DNA of 64,000 nucleotides, taken from assembly GCA_007695365.1 (NCBI GenBank), contig REDV01000102.1:1-64000 (forward strand). Reading direction: 5' to 3'. Shown piece by piece: positions 16,469 through 27,500 of the stretch. A model generated the notes under the pieces. That model saw only the letters and a program-made list of their open reading frames with translations. It did no database searches and was not told the origin of the DNA. The position numbers were made by a program, and so were the translations under genes. Numbering within the stretch: the first letter of the stretch is position 1; each line of letters starts with the position of its first letter. The DNA comes from Cryomorphaceae bacterium. Lineage in GTDB: Bacteria > Bacteroidota > Bacteroidia > Flavobacteriales_D > SKUL01.

Positions 16469-18790
16469 TCACCTGCCCACGACCACCGTCAAGGTTTCTT
16501 TGACCACCGCGCCCTTGTCATCCACCAGCGTTAAATCGTAGTTGCCGGGCTCAGGGCTTACTTCAAGATGGTGCAGTCCCGATGTGGCTCCTAAGTATTG
16601 GTCATTCAGGTGCCAGTAAATAATGGCTTCTGCATTGCGATGCGCTGCTTTCAAAACGATGGATTCGAGGTTGCCATCCACTTCTCTCGGAACAAGAACA
16701 CGGGCCGTGGTGGTGGGATAAATAAGCTGCATGACACTTCCCGAAGCACTTTCATTGCATTCGGGCAACCAAGGAGGCAACCCGCGGTATTCGGGGTGAT
16801 TTCGGCGATAATACCACTCCTGCAGCGGAGGCAATACAAAGCGCTTTTCTTCGCGCGATTCGGATGGTACGTAGCAAAGTTTATGCACACGATATCTGCC
16901 GGATGCATCGAGCTGAACAGGAACGCAAAAGGTACACGCAACAGTTTCGAGAGCAGGTAAAGGAATGTCCTTGCTCTCAATGTTGCCGCAATGTCTGCCT
17001 GCACGCATTCCGCTTTCAATGCAAATATCTACTGCCTGTATATACAGACCTGGACGGGGCAGCGCTGGTCGGTTGGGCAATTTGTTGAAGATATCAAAAA
17101 GCAATGGTGCGGCGGCTTGCAGGCCTGTAAGGCCCGGCCTGCCTTCGCCGGAGGCATTGCCTACCCACACGCCCACCACAAAGCCGCTATCGTAGCCCAC
17201 GGCCCACGCATCGCGCAAACCGAGACTGGTTCCGGTTTTCCAGGATACTTTTCTGCTACTCGAAAAAGTGAGCCAATTCACGTCAATCAGCGGTCTCTTT
17301 ACCTCACTCAATGCTTCGGTTACGCTCCACGCCACGCCTGCATGAAGATTCCATTGGGGCTTTTCTGCATACTCATCATTTCGCAACACATGGATTCCGT
17401 CAGTCCTGTTAACATTCTTATCGCGGCTGAGCACCAACGGAATTTCGCGGTAGGCATTTACCAAATCCCACAATTTGGTTTCTGCCCCTCCCAGAATCAG
17501 GCTCAAACCATAGTGCCCCGGGCTTTGCGTAATGGTGCTGAAGCCCAGTTTTTGCAAATCGTAGTGAAAGGAAGGTACACCGTATTCACGCAGCATTCTT
17601 ACGGCAGGTATATTGAGCGATGCGGCAAGTGCTGCATCGGCTTTTACGGCTCCTGAGTATTGTTCATCAAAGTTTCGGGGAGCGAAACCGCCTATCTGTG
17701 TGGGTATGTCGGGCACAATTTGCCAGGGTGTTAATTGCCGGTTTTGAACCATTTGCGCAAACAGAAAAGGCTTAAGAATGGAGCCTGAGCTGCGGGGAGT
17801 AACAATCATGTTGTTTTGCTCTCCGTATTCATTTTCACGCTCAGTAGTATTTCCGCAGTAAACCAACACTTCGCCGCTGGCTACGTCGGCTACCAGTACA
17901 GCCCCGTTGTGGATATGGTTTCGGGAGAGGGTTGTAATGTAGCGGTTGAGTCCTCTTTGCACCTCGGCCTGCAGGTTTCCGTTGAGTGTGGTGGTCAGCG
18001 AGCGCCCTCCGGCATTTTGTTGAATGAGCTGATCCGTCAGGTGAGGGGCAAGATCGGGAAGCGCCATGGTGGGCCCCGGAACGTTTTCCAGCAAAGAGAG
18101 CTCATAGGTCTCCCGGTCGAGGTACCCCTTTTCATACAAGCGCAAGAGAAGGTAGTTTCGCTTTTGGCGCAATGCATCCGGGTTCCTGCCGGGATAGATG
18201 AGCCCGGGAGCGTTGGGTAGAACGGCAAGTACCGCGCTTTCAGACCACGTAAGGGCGTGGGCAGGCTTGTGGTAATATCGCCAGGATGCCGCTTCCAGCC
18301 CAACCACGTTTCCCCCAAAGGGTGCATGTGAAGCATACAAACGAAGTAATTCATCTTTGCTGAAGCGCCACTCGGCACGCAATGCCCATGCTGTTTCAAT
18401 AAGCTTTTGCCAGAAACTGCGCGATACTTTCTTCCGACTCATGCGCATAAGTTGCATAGTTAGCGTGCTGGCTCCGCTTTTTTTGCCCTCCGCAAGAAGA
18501 TTTGATCGTATAGCCCGCGCCATCGCGCGAATGTCAACTCCAAAATGAGTGTAAAATCGACGGTCCTCAAAAGTTATGAGCGCTGTAGCAAACTTAAAGG
18601 GCACGCTGTCAATCGGTGCAAAACGCCATTGTTGATCAGCCGCGATTCTCGCATTGAGAAGCTGTCCGCTTTGGTCAGACACAACTGTGCAAAAGGGGTC
18701 GCTGAACAAAGGGTTGGGCAGGCAAAACCACCATGCTAAAAACAGGATAGTGAATCCTGTAACGCCCGTAATGTAAAGTTTTTGTTTAAT
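16469..18790 (-). CDS. pbpC: Penicillin-binding protein 1C, probable ATT start
   Basis: A TTG at 18709 is the first ordinary start, but it would remove the membrane anchor. In frame upstream, up to a stop at 18796, the codons encode KQKLYITGVTGFTILFL then AWWFCLPNPLF, which is exactly the anchor and the NPLF/PLF motif expected before SDPFCTVV in PBP1C. The only plausible start there is ATT at 18790, giving 773 residues. The glycosyltransferase domain has EDRRFYTHFGVD and GASTLTMQLMRM. The transpeptidase domain has SSGSILKPFLF (SxxK) and KTGTS, and a PBP1C C-terminal Ig-like domain follows (about 690-773). It polymerises and cross-links peptidoglycan, bound to the inner membrane. Cys-rich insertion near 570-600. 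Overlaps the upstream A2M gene by 5 bp. Confidence 0.92.
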   Translation of the reverse strand: MKQKLYITGVTGFTILFLAWWFCLPNPLFSDPFCTVVSDQSGQLLNARIAADQQWRFAPIDSVPFKFATALITFEDRRFYTHFGVDIRAMARAIRSNLLAEGKKSGASTLTMQLMRMSRKKVSRSFWQKLIETAWALRAEWRFSKDELLRLYASHAPFGGNVVGLEAASWRYYHKPAHALTWSESAVLAVLPNAPGLIYPGRNPDALRQKRNYLLLRLYEKGYLDRETYELSLLENVPGPTMALPDLAPHLTDQLIQQNAGGRSLTTTLNGNLQAEVQRGLNRYITTLSRNHIHNGAVLVADVASGEVLVYCGNTTERENEYGEQNNMIVTPRSSGSILKPFLFAQMVQNRQLTPWQIVPDIPTQIGGFAPRNFDEQYSGAVKADAALAASLNIPAVRMLREYGVPSFHYDLQKLGFSTITQSPGHYGLSLILGGAETKLWDLVNAYREIPLVLSRDKNVNRTDGIHVLRNDEYAEKPQWNLHAGVAWSVTEALSEVKRPLIDVNWLTFSSSRKVSWKTGTSLGLRDAWAVGYDSGFVVGVWVGNASGEGRPGLTGLQAAAPLLFDIFNKLPNRPALPRPGLYIQAVDICIESGMRAGRHCGNIESKDIPLPALETVACTFCVPVQLDASGRYRVHKLCYVPSESREEKRFVLPPLQEWYYRRNHPEYRGLPPWLPECNESASGSVMQLIYPTTTARVLVPREVDGNLESIVLKAAHRNAEAIIYWHLNDQYLGATSGLHHLEVSPEPGNYDLTLVDDKGAVVKETLTVVVGR

Positions 18791-21700
18791 CGCTTACAGT
18801 GATTTGAACCCATCTACCGGGCTCGGTAGCAATAACAGATTCGTCGTACATCGGTGCACACAAAACGGTAGGTAAGTAGTACGAGCCGGCGTAGGTTGCA
18901 TTGAGCCGGGTGCGGAATTTTACCCGCTTTCCGCGCGGAATGTCAAAATAGGTGAGCACCCTGTCGTCGCGAATATCCTGATAGGTGGCCTGCATGCCAT
19001 TGTTTTCCTCACTCTCATCGCTCTGCGCCATTCGGGTATTCAGAATTTCCCAACCTGAGGGGAAAATCTGTGTGAGGGCCACTTCCTTCAAATCGCCTTT
19101 GCTGCCCGGATTGTGAATGTCAACTTCAACACTAAAGTCGGTTCCGGCAGGTAAGCTTCCCGGGTCGATAGCTTTGCCTTCGAGATTCATGTACTGTATT
19201 TTCATCACAAGGTCCTTTTGAATACGTTCTGACCTGCCTTCAATGGGCACGCCAGCAAGGAGCAATCTTGCGAACATAGGGCTGCTTCCTTCATTGCGCA
19301 CTGAAAAGGAGCCCTTGCCGGCAGTGGGGTGAAGTTTTTCCTGAATCACGCTGCGCCCTGTAGAAATGCTTTTGCCGTTGTAGGAAGCTCGTAAACCACC
19401 GTCGGGTGTGTGTTTTCCTAAAAATTCAGACACGGCCATCAGAGCAAAAGCTGTGGTTTGCGTACTCATCCAGTTACTTGATCCGAGCTTGACAGCCAGT
19501 TCTTTGGCAATATTTGCAGCATCGGCTTTCTTGTTCAGTTTGAGTAGGGTAAGCAGCACAAAGGACTTATCGCGCAGGGCAGAACCGAATGTATAGCTCA
19601 TTTCGGTGTACTCCGGAATGTCGGGATGGATGGTCGCCAGCATTTTTTCGGCGACTTCAGGCTGACCGGATTCAGCATAGGCGAGTGCAAGCATCCAGCG
19701 CGCCGATAAATCCAGCCGATCCATGGAACGCATCAAGTTCATGGCACCTATGTTGGGTGATCCTGCCAAAGCCAGGGTATAAAGCCGGTATGCCTGCGTT
19801 CGCTGGGAGTAGGAGGTGCTCCCAGAGGATACAGATCCCCAGTGCCGCGCTCTGCTTTCCTGAAAACGCAGCCAGCCAGACTTCAGACCTCCCGAAAGGG
19901 GGTACCCTCTTTCAGACGCTACGAGCATAAAATGACCGGCGTAATTGGTAGCCCATTCGTTTACTTCGTGCTGTCCGGGCCAATAGGCAAAACCACCTGA
20001 GCTGTGCTGAAACGACCTTAGTGCCTTCAATCCCTCCTGAACATTCATATCGATGCGAGCCTGGGCTTCGGCGTCCAATTCAACCAAACGATTCAAAAAC
20101 AATTGTGGAAAAGCACCGGAGGTAACCTGCTCCAAACATCCGTGCGGGTATTGCATGAGATAACTCAGACGCTTCTCGAGGTTAATGGCGGGGAATGAGC
20201 TCAATTCAACGGTTGCGTCATTGGTTCCCTGTACGCCAAAATAGCGGTACATGGCATTCCATTCCGCGCCCGGTTGCAATACCGTATCGCGCACAATGGT
20301 CATGTGTGGATTGGGACTACGCACGTCCAGTTCTATTTCGTGTACAGAGCTTTCATTGCCGCTGGAGGCCTTGATTTTGATCTTCGCGATACCGGTCTTT
20401 TCGGCTACTTTGAGTTCAAAAAAGGCCAATTGATCGCCGGTTTCGATAAAGCTGAGCGTTTGCTCCGAGCCAGCAGTGGACTGAAGCATGCCATTCATCT
20501 CCAATTTTATTTTCACGCTTTTCACATGCGGTTCCATGGCAAACACATTTACCGGCAAGCGCACTGTTTCGCCAGGACCCAATACGCGTGGCAGGGTTCC
20601 CAGCACCATCAGAGGTGTTCGCACAGGTATTGCTTTTTCGGCATTACCGTACGCAGGTTCTTCACCGGCAACCACCATAACCCGAACAGATCCGAGGTAG
20701 TTGGGGATGTTAATTTCGTGCGTAGTTTTTGTTCCTTTCGCGAGGTAAAAAGGACCGAGGTGGCGCACCATGGGTTTAAACCGCATGGCTTTTTGCTGAG
20801 AGGGATCCATGCCTTCTTCATCGCCACCCATGGTGAGAAGATTGCTGCGCTTGTTGCCCATTGCCCCGATAACCTGGTCGTACATATCCCACGTGCGTAC
20901 ACCCAATGCCTCACGGGCATAGAAGGCATTTCGGGGGTCGGGAGTGCGGAAACGGGTAAGGTCCAGCAGACCTTCGTCAACCACCGAAAGTGTATAAGTC
21001 ATGGCCTTCCCGTTTTTCTCACTGATTGTAATCACCTCTTTGCTTTCAGGGCGATATACCTCAGCTGTTTCTATAATGGGGTTCAATCGGGTATCCGGAT
21101 TTTCTACCTTCACAGGTATGATTCCGTACAGACGCATGGGGCGGTCGTTCTCGGTTTGACCGTGGGGCTGAATAAGCGTAACGTGCACATACACATTGGG
21201 CGCCATGTTGGCCGTTACAGGAATTTCAAAGCGCTGCTCGCCCAAAGTGGATGAAACCCATTGGTTACTGAGCACGCGTGAGCCATTTTCAACCGAAACC
21301 AATGCCTGACCGCCTTCAGGTGCTGGAAAGGTGAGGCGCATGGTTTCGCCGGGCTCATATACTTCTTTGTCGCTGCTGATGGCGAGGATGGTGGAAGCAT
21401 CGCTGCCCGCGCGGTTTGCGCGCATCCAGTAAGGCCAGTCCATAAAGAAAGTAGTGGCTGCCTTGTGGCCACTTTCAGGATCTTTCACCAGCAAAGCGTA
21501 ACGACCCCAGTCTTCGGGCTTGATGTTGATGTTGTAGCTGCCCTCGCCGTTCTTCAGTTGAACTTTGGTTTCGTGTTTTGTTTCGTAGCTGCTGCTGTTC
21601 AGGAAATTGAAAGTAGAACTCCCGTAGCTGTCATACCACCAACGGCGATTGAGTTTGTACAGGATTACCTCAAGTTCTTTGGTAGCCGAAGCTTTTCCAT

Positions 21701-24323
21701 CAGGCTGCACGCTGGTAAGTTCAATGGTATGATTGCGATCGGTTTCCAGGGCATTGCCCCAAAGGGTTCCCTCGGGTATGCGCACTCCTGCAAAGGAGTT
21801 GAAAGGTGCGTATGGAACGGAGTGAAAATCTTCGCTGAAACTGCCTCCGGGCTCAAAAACCTTGGTACGGAAGGAGAGTTTCAACATACCGGGGGCGTTA
21901 TCAAACCAGTCATCTACATCCGTTTGGATAGAGGCTTCACCTTGGCTGTTCAATTGACCTTTGAAAATGGTTACCGGCTCTGACGAGCTTCTATCCATCA
22001 GCATATGGTCAAACACATAGCCTGGCCATTTATCGAATTTGGTGAGGGTAGGTGTGATGGTAAGTTCAACATCGGCTTTGAGATTGCCGGCTTTGGCACC
22101 GTGCAGCCACCGTGCAGCCATTTTGGTTTGCACACCCGTTGTTGGGGTGAGTAATGCATGGTCAAAGTTGAAATCTATTTTAAGGCGGTTGGGTTTTACG
22201 GTTTCAATTTTCAGGGTTTTGTAAAACTTTCTGTTGCCAATGGAGAACCGGGCTTCATAATTTCCGGTGACGTCGTTTTCACCCGTGCTCGTGCGGAAAT
22301 CGTAAAACCCATTCAGGCCGCTTACTTGCACACGTTCCTGAACCAACTGTCCCAGAGGGTTGTAGAGCTCCATTTTAACAGGGTGCAGCGGCGGAATGAG
22401 TTTCAACTTGTCTTCCATCACAAAAGTGAGGTAGAGTGAGTCACCTGGTCTCCAAACGCCGCGCTCACCATAGATGTAGCCTTTTACGCCTTCTTGAACC
22501 GCAGTTCCGCCTACATCAAACCGAGACAGCGAAAGACTACCGTAGTCATCAACCCTTAGGTAGGCAGCGCGCTGGTTTCGTTGAGCCATCACCAGAAATG
22601 GTTTGCCTGTCAACTTAATCATGGCCAACCCGTCGCGCCCTGTTTTTCCGGTTCCGATAATCTGCTGTTGAAGGTCGTACACGCTAATGTTGCATCCGGC
22701 AACGGGTTTGGCGTTATTCAGGTCGTTCAAAGCCACCAGCATCTGTTTGTCGCCACCCAGTTTGGCAGTGAGCCCCATATCGGCACCCATAACGGTGGTT
22801 GATGCGCGGGTTTGCCACGGACTGTAATACGCGTTGTGGCAGGGGTTGTCCATGTTTTCCCAGTCATAGCGGTAGTTGCGCCAGTAGTTATCTACAAAGT
22901 ACTCTCCGTCTGTGGTCCATCCGTCTTTGGCAGAGGTGAGTGAAGATGCTTGATTGACGTCGGTTTCGGGATCATCGCAAGAGTATGCCGCGTATTCTTT
23001 TTTGTAGCGAAGTTCAACGCGGTAGATGGCTCCGGGATCTACCTTAACCACGTCGGATAGGTCCAGGAAATACGTGTTCCACGTGTGCAGGTCTCCGGGG
23101 TTTTCCGGAACGATGGGGACGTGCTTGCGATATATGTGTCTGCCTACATAGTTGATATTGCCGCTCTCGCCAAGGCGGTTGAACTGAAAAAACTGCAGAA
23201 TGTTATTGTTGAACACTTTGGTAACATACACATCCACAGCTTTGAGAGATACGGCTTCAAAAGGCAATACGAGGGTTTGACCGGTAGGCATAATGGTTTT
23301 CTTAGTGTCCAGTCGCACATTGGGCTTTTCCTCGGTAAAAGCAAGATTTCGCGAATAGGCTTCTGCCATGGCGTAGTTGGCCGAATTGCGAACCGACTCA
23401 AGTACCGTGAGCATTTTGTTTCCAGTGATTCGCTGCTCCGGATAGAGCGTTACAACGTGGCCGTCAATGGTGTAGGTGAGTCGTGAGCTACCCTCTAGAA
23501 GGATGAGCCCCTCCAGCGACTGGTCGGCGATAGGATCAGAAAAATGCAGTTTTATAGATTGTTCGGGAGCTTGTTTCACCGTGGTGCGAAGAACCCGAAA
23601 ATCATGTAGCGAAGGTATTTCGAGCACTTCGCTGCCGTCTGAGAGCATGTCAAGGGCTTTTGCTTTCCATTTCAGTTCCACGCTACCCGGCTCCGTGGTG
23701 CGCGCAACATCTTCAATATGAAATTGAAAAACTTTTTCCGCGAGGGGCTCCCATGTGATGCTCAGCTTATTGGTGTTCTGAATGGCAGAGAAAGCCTCCT
23801 CGAGGTCTTCGATCTGTACTTTGTCGGCAAAAAGTACGCGGCCGCTGTAACGCACGCGCTCCAGTTCAGCGATATTATAGGTTGTGTAGCCTTCGGGATA
23901 CACGCTGATATTCTGCTGAATGGTTTGGAAGTCGAAATGAAAATGGTGAAAGGCTTGGGGCACATCAACCAGTTTTCTCAGTCTGAACGTGGCCTTGTAA
24001 TGGGTGTCACCTTTCATGGGTTTGTTGGGTGTAAACCGGATGGTGGAGGCGTCATCCCATGAGGAGGTACCATCAAGCGAGGGCTTGAATGTGAGTACCT
24101 GAGCGGGTAGGGGAGTTTGTAAATTTAGCGGGCCGCTATATGGTTCGGCAAGTCGGATGAGCACATCATCATGGGTAGAAACAACTCCCGTTGTGAAGCC
24201 GCTGATGTACGCGCCGAAAGAGGGATCAATGTCAGTATGCTGGTCTTCTGTTGAGCCGCATCCGGACAAAAGCGAAATGAAAACAAGAAAAAAGCCGGTA
24301 AATAGCCTGGATGGTTGGAGCAT
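18786..24323 (-). CDS. Bacterial alpha-2-macroglobulin (YfhM type) lipoprotein with thioester
   Basis: 1845 residues. Lipobox LLSGCG at about residues 17-22 anchors it in a membrane. It has the usual MG-domain series, the thioester motif CLEQ with Cys1396 (HGCLEQVTSG), and the alpha/alpha toroid (TED) domain after it. Bacterial A2Ms trap foreign proteases in the periplasm by covalent attachment through the thioester. As in E. coli (yfhM-pbpC), the gene is followed by a PBP1C gene, here overlapping by 5 bases, so the pair probably defends and repairs the cell wall. It is preceded by a TACATTTG box at 24346-24353. Confidence 0.95.
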   Translation of the reverse strand: MLQPSRLFTGFFLVFISLLSGCGSTEDQHTDIDPSFGAYISGFTTGVVSTHDDVLIRLAEPYSGPLNLQTPLPAQVLTFKPSLDGTSSWDDASTIRFTPNKPMKGDTHYKATFRLRKLVDVPQAFHHFHFDFQTIQQNISVYPEGYTTYNIAELERVRYSGRVLFADKVQIEDLEEAFSAIQNTNKLSITWEPLAEKVFQFHIEDVARTTEPGSVELKWKAKALDMLSDGSEVLEIPSLHDFRVLRTTVKQAPEQSIKLHFSDPIADQSLEGLILLEGSSRLTYTIDGHVVTLYPEQRITGNKMLTVLESVRNSANYAMAEAYSRNLAFTEEKPNVRLDTKKTIMPTGQTLVLPFEAVSLKAVDVYVTKVFNNNILQFFQFNRLGESGNINYVGRHIYRKHVPIVPENPGDLHTWNTYFLDLSDVVKVDPGAIYRVELRYKKEYAAYSCDDPETDVNQASSLTSAKDGWTTDGEYFVDNYWRNYRYDWENMDNPCHNAYYSPWQTRASTTVMGADMGLTAKLGGDKQMLVALNDLNNAKPVAGCNISVYDLQQQIIGTGKTGRDGLAMIKLTGKPFLVMAQRNQRAAYLRVDDYGSLSLSRFDVGGTAVQEGVKGYIYGERGVWRPGDSLYLTFVMEDKLKLIPPLHPVKMELYNPLGQLVQERVQVSGLNGFYDFRTSTGENDVTGNYEARFSIGNRKFYKTLKIETVKPNRLKIDFNFDHALLTPTTGVQTKMAARWLHGAKAGNLKADVELTITPTLTKFDKWPGYVFDHMLMDRSSSEPVTIFKGQLNSQGEASIQTDVDDWFDNAPGMLKLSFRTKVFEPGGSFSEDFHSVPYAPFNSFAGVRIPEGTLWGNALETDRNHTIELTSVQPDGKASATKELEVILYKLNRRWWYDSYGSSTFNFLNSSSYETKHETKVQLKNGEGSYNINIKPEDWGRYALLVKDPESGHKAATTFFMDWPYWMRANRAGSDASTILAISSDKEVYEPGETMRLTFPAPEGGQALVSVENGSRVLSNQWVSSTLGEQRFEIPVTANMAPNVYVHVTLIQPHGQTENDRPMRLYGIIPVKVENPDTRLNPIIETAEVYRPESKEVITISEKNGKAMTYTLSVVDEGLLDLTRFRTPDPRNAFYAREALGVRTWDMYDQVIGAMGNKRSNLLTMGGDEEGMDPSQQKAMRFKPMVRHLGPFYLAKGTKTTHEINIPNYLGSVRVMVVAGEEPAYGNAEKAIPVRTPLMVLGTLPRVLGPGETVRLPVNVFAMEPHVKSVKIKLEMNGMLQSTAGSEQTLSFIETGDQLAFFELKVAEKTGIAKIKIKASSGNESSVHEIELDVRSPNPHMTIVRDTVLQPGAEWNAMYRYFGVQGTNDATVELSSFPAINLEKRLSYLMQYPHGCLEQVTSGAFPQLFLNRLVELDAEAQARIDMNVQEGLKALRSFQHSSGGFAYWPGQHEVNEWATNYAGHFMLVASERGYPLSGGLKSGWLRFQESRARHWGSVSSGSTSYSQRTQAYRLYTLALAGSPNIGAMNLMRSMDRLDLSARWMLALAYAESGQPEVAEKMLATIHPDIPEYTEMSYTFGSALRDKSFVLLTLLKLNKKADAANIAKELAVKLGSSNWMSTQTTAFALMAVSEFLGKHTPDGGLRASYNGKSISTGRSVIQEKLHPTAGKGSFSVRNEGSSPMFARLLLAGVPIEGRSERIQKDLVMKIQYMNLEGKAIDPGSLPAGTDFSVEVDIHNPGSKGDLKEVALTQIFPSGWEILNTRMAQSDESEENNGMQATYQDIRDDRVLTYFDIPRGKRVKFRTRLNATYAGSYYLPTVLCAPMYDESVIATEPGRWVQITVSD

Positions 24324-24345
24324 AAGTGGTGCATTGGGGTGTAGG

Positions 24346-24353
24346 CAAATGTA
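24346..24353 (-). promoter_or_regulatory. Promoter -7 box of the A2M-pbpC operon
   Basis: TACATTTG on the minus strand matches TAnnTTTG exactly; the A2M ATG follows 22 bp downstream. No clear TTG is seen 19 bp upstream, so the -33 element is weak. The rest of the 202-bp gap (24324-24525) holds only a possible terminator for the gene on the right. Confidence 0.5.
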
Positions 24354-24489
24354 GATAATTAACTGCTCCTCTATGTATTTAGTGTGCTCTACCTCAAAAA
24401 TGCTACAACAATTGATGGATACCCGATACTATCATAAAAGCATGCGAACGAAATGCGCTCTTAGCATATTCAAAGTAAATCGTTACCGA

Positions 24490-24522
24490 CCAAAATCAAT
24501 TCCTAAAAGGAACACGATTTTG
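24490..24522 (-). terminator. Possible terminator of the propeller-protein gene
   Basis: An imperfect hairpin: AAAATC (24492-24497) pairs with GATTTT (24516-24521), and TTCC (24500-24503) with GGAA (24509-24512). It lies just downstream of the stop at 24526 on the minus strand. The U-run is short, so this is weak. Confidence 0.3.
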
Positions 24523-24525
24523 ATC

Positions 24526-27500
24526 TCAATCCACAAACAACTTGCGCACTACTGACTGGTCATTTATCTGTAATTGCACGAGATACATGCCGCTGCGATA
24601 GGAATAGGTGTGGATGGTTTCCCGGAAATCTCCGGCGGGGAGATGTCCGAGCTCTTTTTCATTCAGCAGTCTTCCGGTTGCATCCATCACGCGGTACGAT
24701 ACTCTTGCGCTGGTCGGCAAATCAAACTCCAGGTAAGTGAATCCCACGGCAGGGTTGGGGTAAAGTTCCACCGTTGCAGGTTCTTTATCCAACTCCTCTA
24801 CACTCACCATGGTGGTAGTAAGGTTGATGTCGTCTATGTAGATGTTGTTTCCGTTGTTGTTGGTAAAGCGGAACATAAACATGAATCCCGGCCCCCAATA
24901 GCTTTGTCCGATATTGGTGATAGTGATTTCCTGCCATTGGTCTGCGCTTTCCGGTACAAAAGGAGTGTCGGTTGCCTCGGCTGTGGGCAGGTTGGTCATA
25001 CCTCTCCATTGTCCCCGCAGATTCCATGACTGGCCGCAATCGTTACTGATGTACACACGCAGCCGATCGTCATTACTTGCATCACGCTGCGCATATGCCG
25101 CTTTAAAGGAGAGCGTGGCACTTCCAACGTTGCTCAAATCTATGGTTGGGCTTTTGAGTTCGTCCACTCTGCCATTCACATTCTGGAGGTTGTCAATCCA
25201 AACGCTTTGGTTGCTTTCATACCCCACTGTAGTAATGAGTTCCCAGGTAACATCCTCATCGGGATTATCAGACACCCATTGATTTTCAAAAAGTGATTCA
25301 AACGTTTCGAATGATTCGCTGTAAGGTGTGTCCGCACCATCTCCCAACACAAGAATGAAATGCGTTTCGGTGGTTTGCCCGGTGCCAAAAGCGTTTTCTA
25401 CCTCCAGTGAAACACTGAAGAGACCTTCGTTGGGAAAATAGACAACAGGATCTCGCTCCTGGGATTGGGCCGGAGCACCGCCTTCAAACTGCCACTGCCA
25501 ACCTGGAGCAGCATTGAATGAAAGATCTGTAAAAACCACAGAGTCTCCCGCACAAATCACTGTTGCATTGGCTTTAAATGAGGCTACCGGGGGCTCCGGC
25601 AGCGGATTGTACAAATCAGACTCCCAAAATCCTCTTCCATAGGTTGACACGCGTATTTTACCAATGTTGTGCGCCATTTTCAATTGCCGCGCCTTGGTGC
25701 GGGGAAGCCCTTCCATAAAGTCAACCCAATTGGCGAGACTGTCATTGGTGTAGTACACTCCGGCATCCATTCCTACGTAAATACCATTGTTTTCAGATTC
25801 TTCGAATACCACAGAAAGTGCTGGTATGTTTGGTAGGTTGAATGAAATGTTTTCGAAGGTTTCACCGCCATCCCAACTGATGTAAACCTTGTTGCCCGAT
25901 TGATAGCCGGAGCATGTAACGATTACGTTTTCAGGGTTGATGGGGTTAACCGCAATGTCGGTGATATTGGTACCGGCCAGGCCCTGGTTGGTGACGCTCC
26001 AGTTTTCGCCCCCGTTGTGCGTCCATACAAGAGCTCCACCGCGTGCTGCATAGATGTAATCACTATTTCCGGGGGCCACGGCCAGTGCTCTGAAGGAGCT
26101 TGAACCAAATGCTCCCATGTTGGTCCAGCCTTCATCGGGGTGGTGCTTCCAAATGCTTTGGAAAGCGGCGTACAGTATGTTGGGGTCATTGGGGTCGAGT
26201 AGGTAAGGGGTGACCCACAGTCCGTTCTCCTCAATATCACCGGCCAGATTCACATATTCAACGCCACCGTCAGTTGACAGTTGAATGTTGCCGTATGGGT
26301 ACGCTGTGTAGATAATATCTGGATTTTCCCAGTTGATGGCAGCGCCGTTTCCGTCGCCTCCGCGGATGTGGTAGAAAATTCCGTCGTCCATCAAAAAGTT
26401 GGTGCCGTTGTCTTGCGTCCCGGCAAGGATTTTATAGGGCTCATCTTCCGTAAAATCAAATCGGTAGGTTTGGGTGATGTTAAGGCCTTGAGTCAGGTCA
26501 ATCCAGTTGTTTCCGTGGTCATAGGAGATAAAAATACCCCCGTCACTACCGCAGTATAGACGATTGTCGTAGTACCTGAGGAAGTGGATATCGGCGTGTG
26601 TGTATCCTATACTCGTGGGAAATACCCAGTGAGAAATGGGGTTGTAATTGAGACCGCCTGATGTGCTTCTCCACACGTTGATTCCCCCTGTAATGATTCG
26701 GCTGCCATTGTTTGGATCGGCTGCAATGGCAAGATCGTACCAGCTTTGACCTCCTGTGCTAGTGCCTTCAGAGCTGTAGCCAAGTATGTTGGGGCTGTCT
26801 GCCCGCTCGGTAAAAGTCATTCCTGCGTCTGTTGACCGGTAAATCCCCCTGAAACCACTTGTTTGAGCACTACCAGCAAGCACGTAAACAGCGTTGGGCA
26901 GAGCAGGGCTTACTGCCAGCGACATGCGGTTCACTTCACTCATAGCAGGCAGACCTTCGTTGATGAGCTGAAAACTTTCACCGGCATTTTCGGAGCGGTG
27001 AAAACGATTGGTCACTGCATAAACGATGTCAGGGTTGGAGGGGTGAAGTGCTACCTCGCGTACATTGCCGTTTAGGATGAGTTCCCAGGATTCCGCACCA
27101 TCAGTGGTTTTGAAGAGCCCCTCGTTGCTCCCGAGGTACAGTGTTTCGAAGTCGGTAGGGTGCATAATGAGCCAGTTGCTCTTGATGCCGTTTGCCAACT
27201 CCCAGGTTTTGCCTGTGGTTTGCCAGCTGGCACCGTAATCGGTTGACTTCAGCACACCCACGCCCATGTAGTCATTGGCATCGCGGTCGCCGGTTGCAAT
27301 GTAAATGAGGTCGGTATTGGTTGGGTCAATGGCAATGCCTGAAACTCCCATGCTTGGTAAAAAATCTGTGAGGGGAGTCCATGTGTCGCCACCGTCTTCT
27401 GTTCTCCAAAGCCCACCCGAAGGCATTCCTACGTATATGGTGCTGGGGTTGCCGGGCTCCTCGGCAATAAAATTTATCCGACCGTTACCCGGGTTCCAGC

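Noticed and set aside
20274-21254. Plus-strand open frame of 326 codons inside the A2M gene
   Set aside because: It lies wholly in the antisense of a conserved coding sequence with recognised motifs, has no family features and no promoter. GC-biased codons often open antisense frames.
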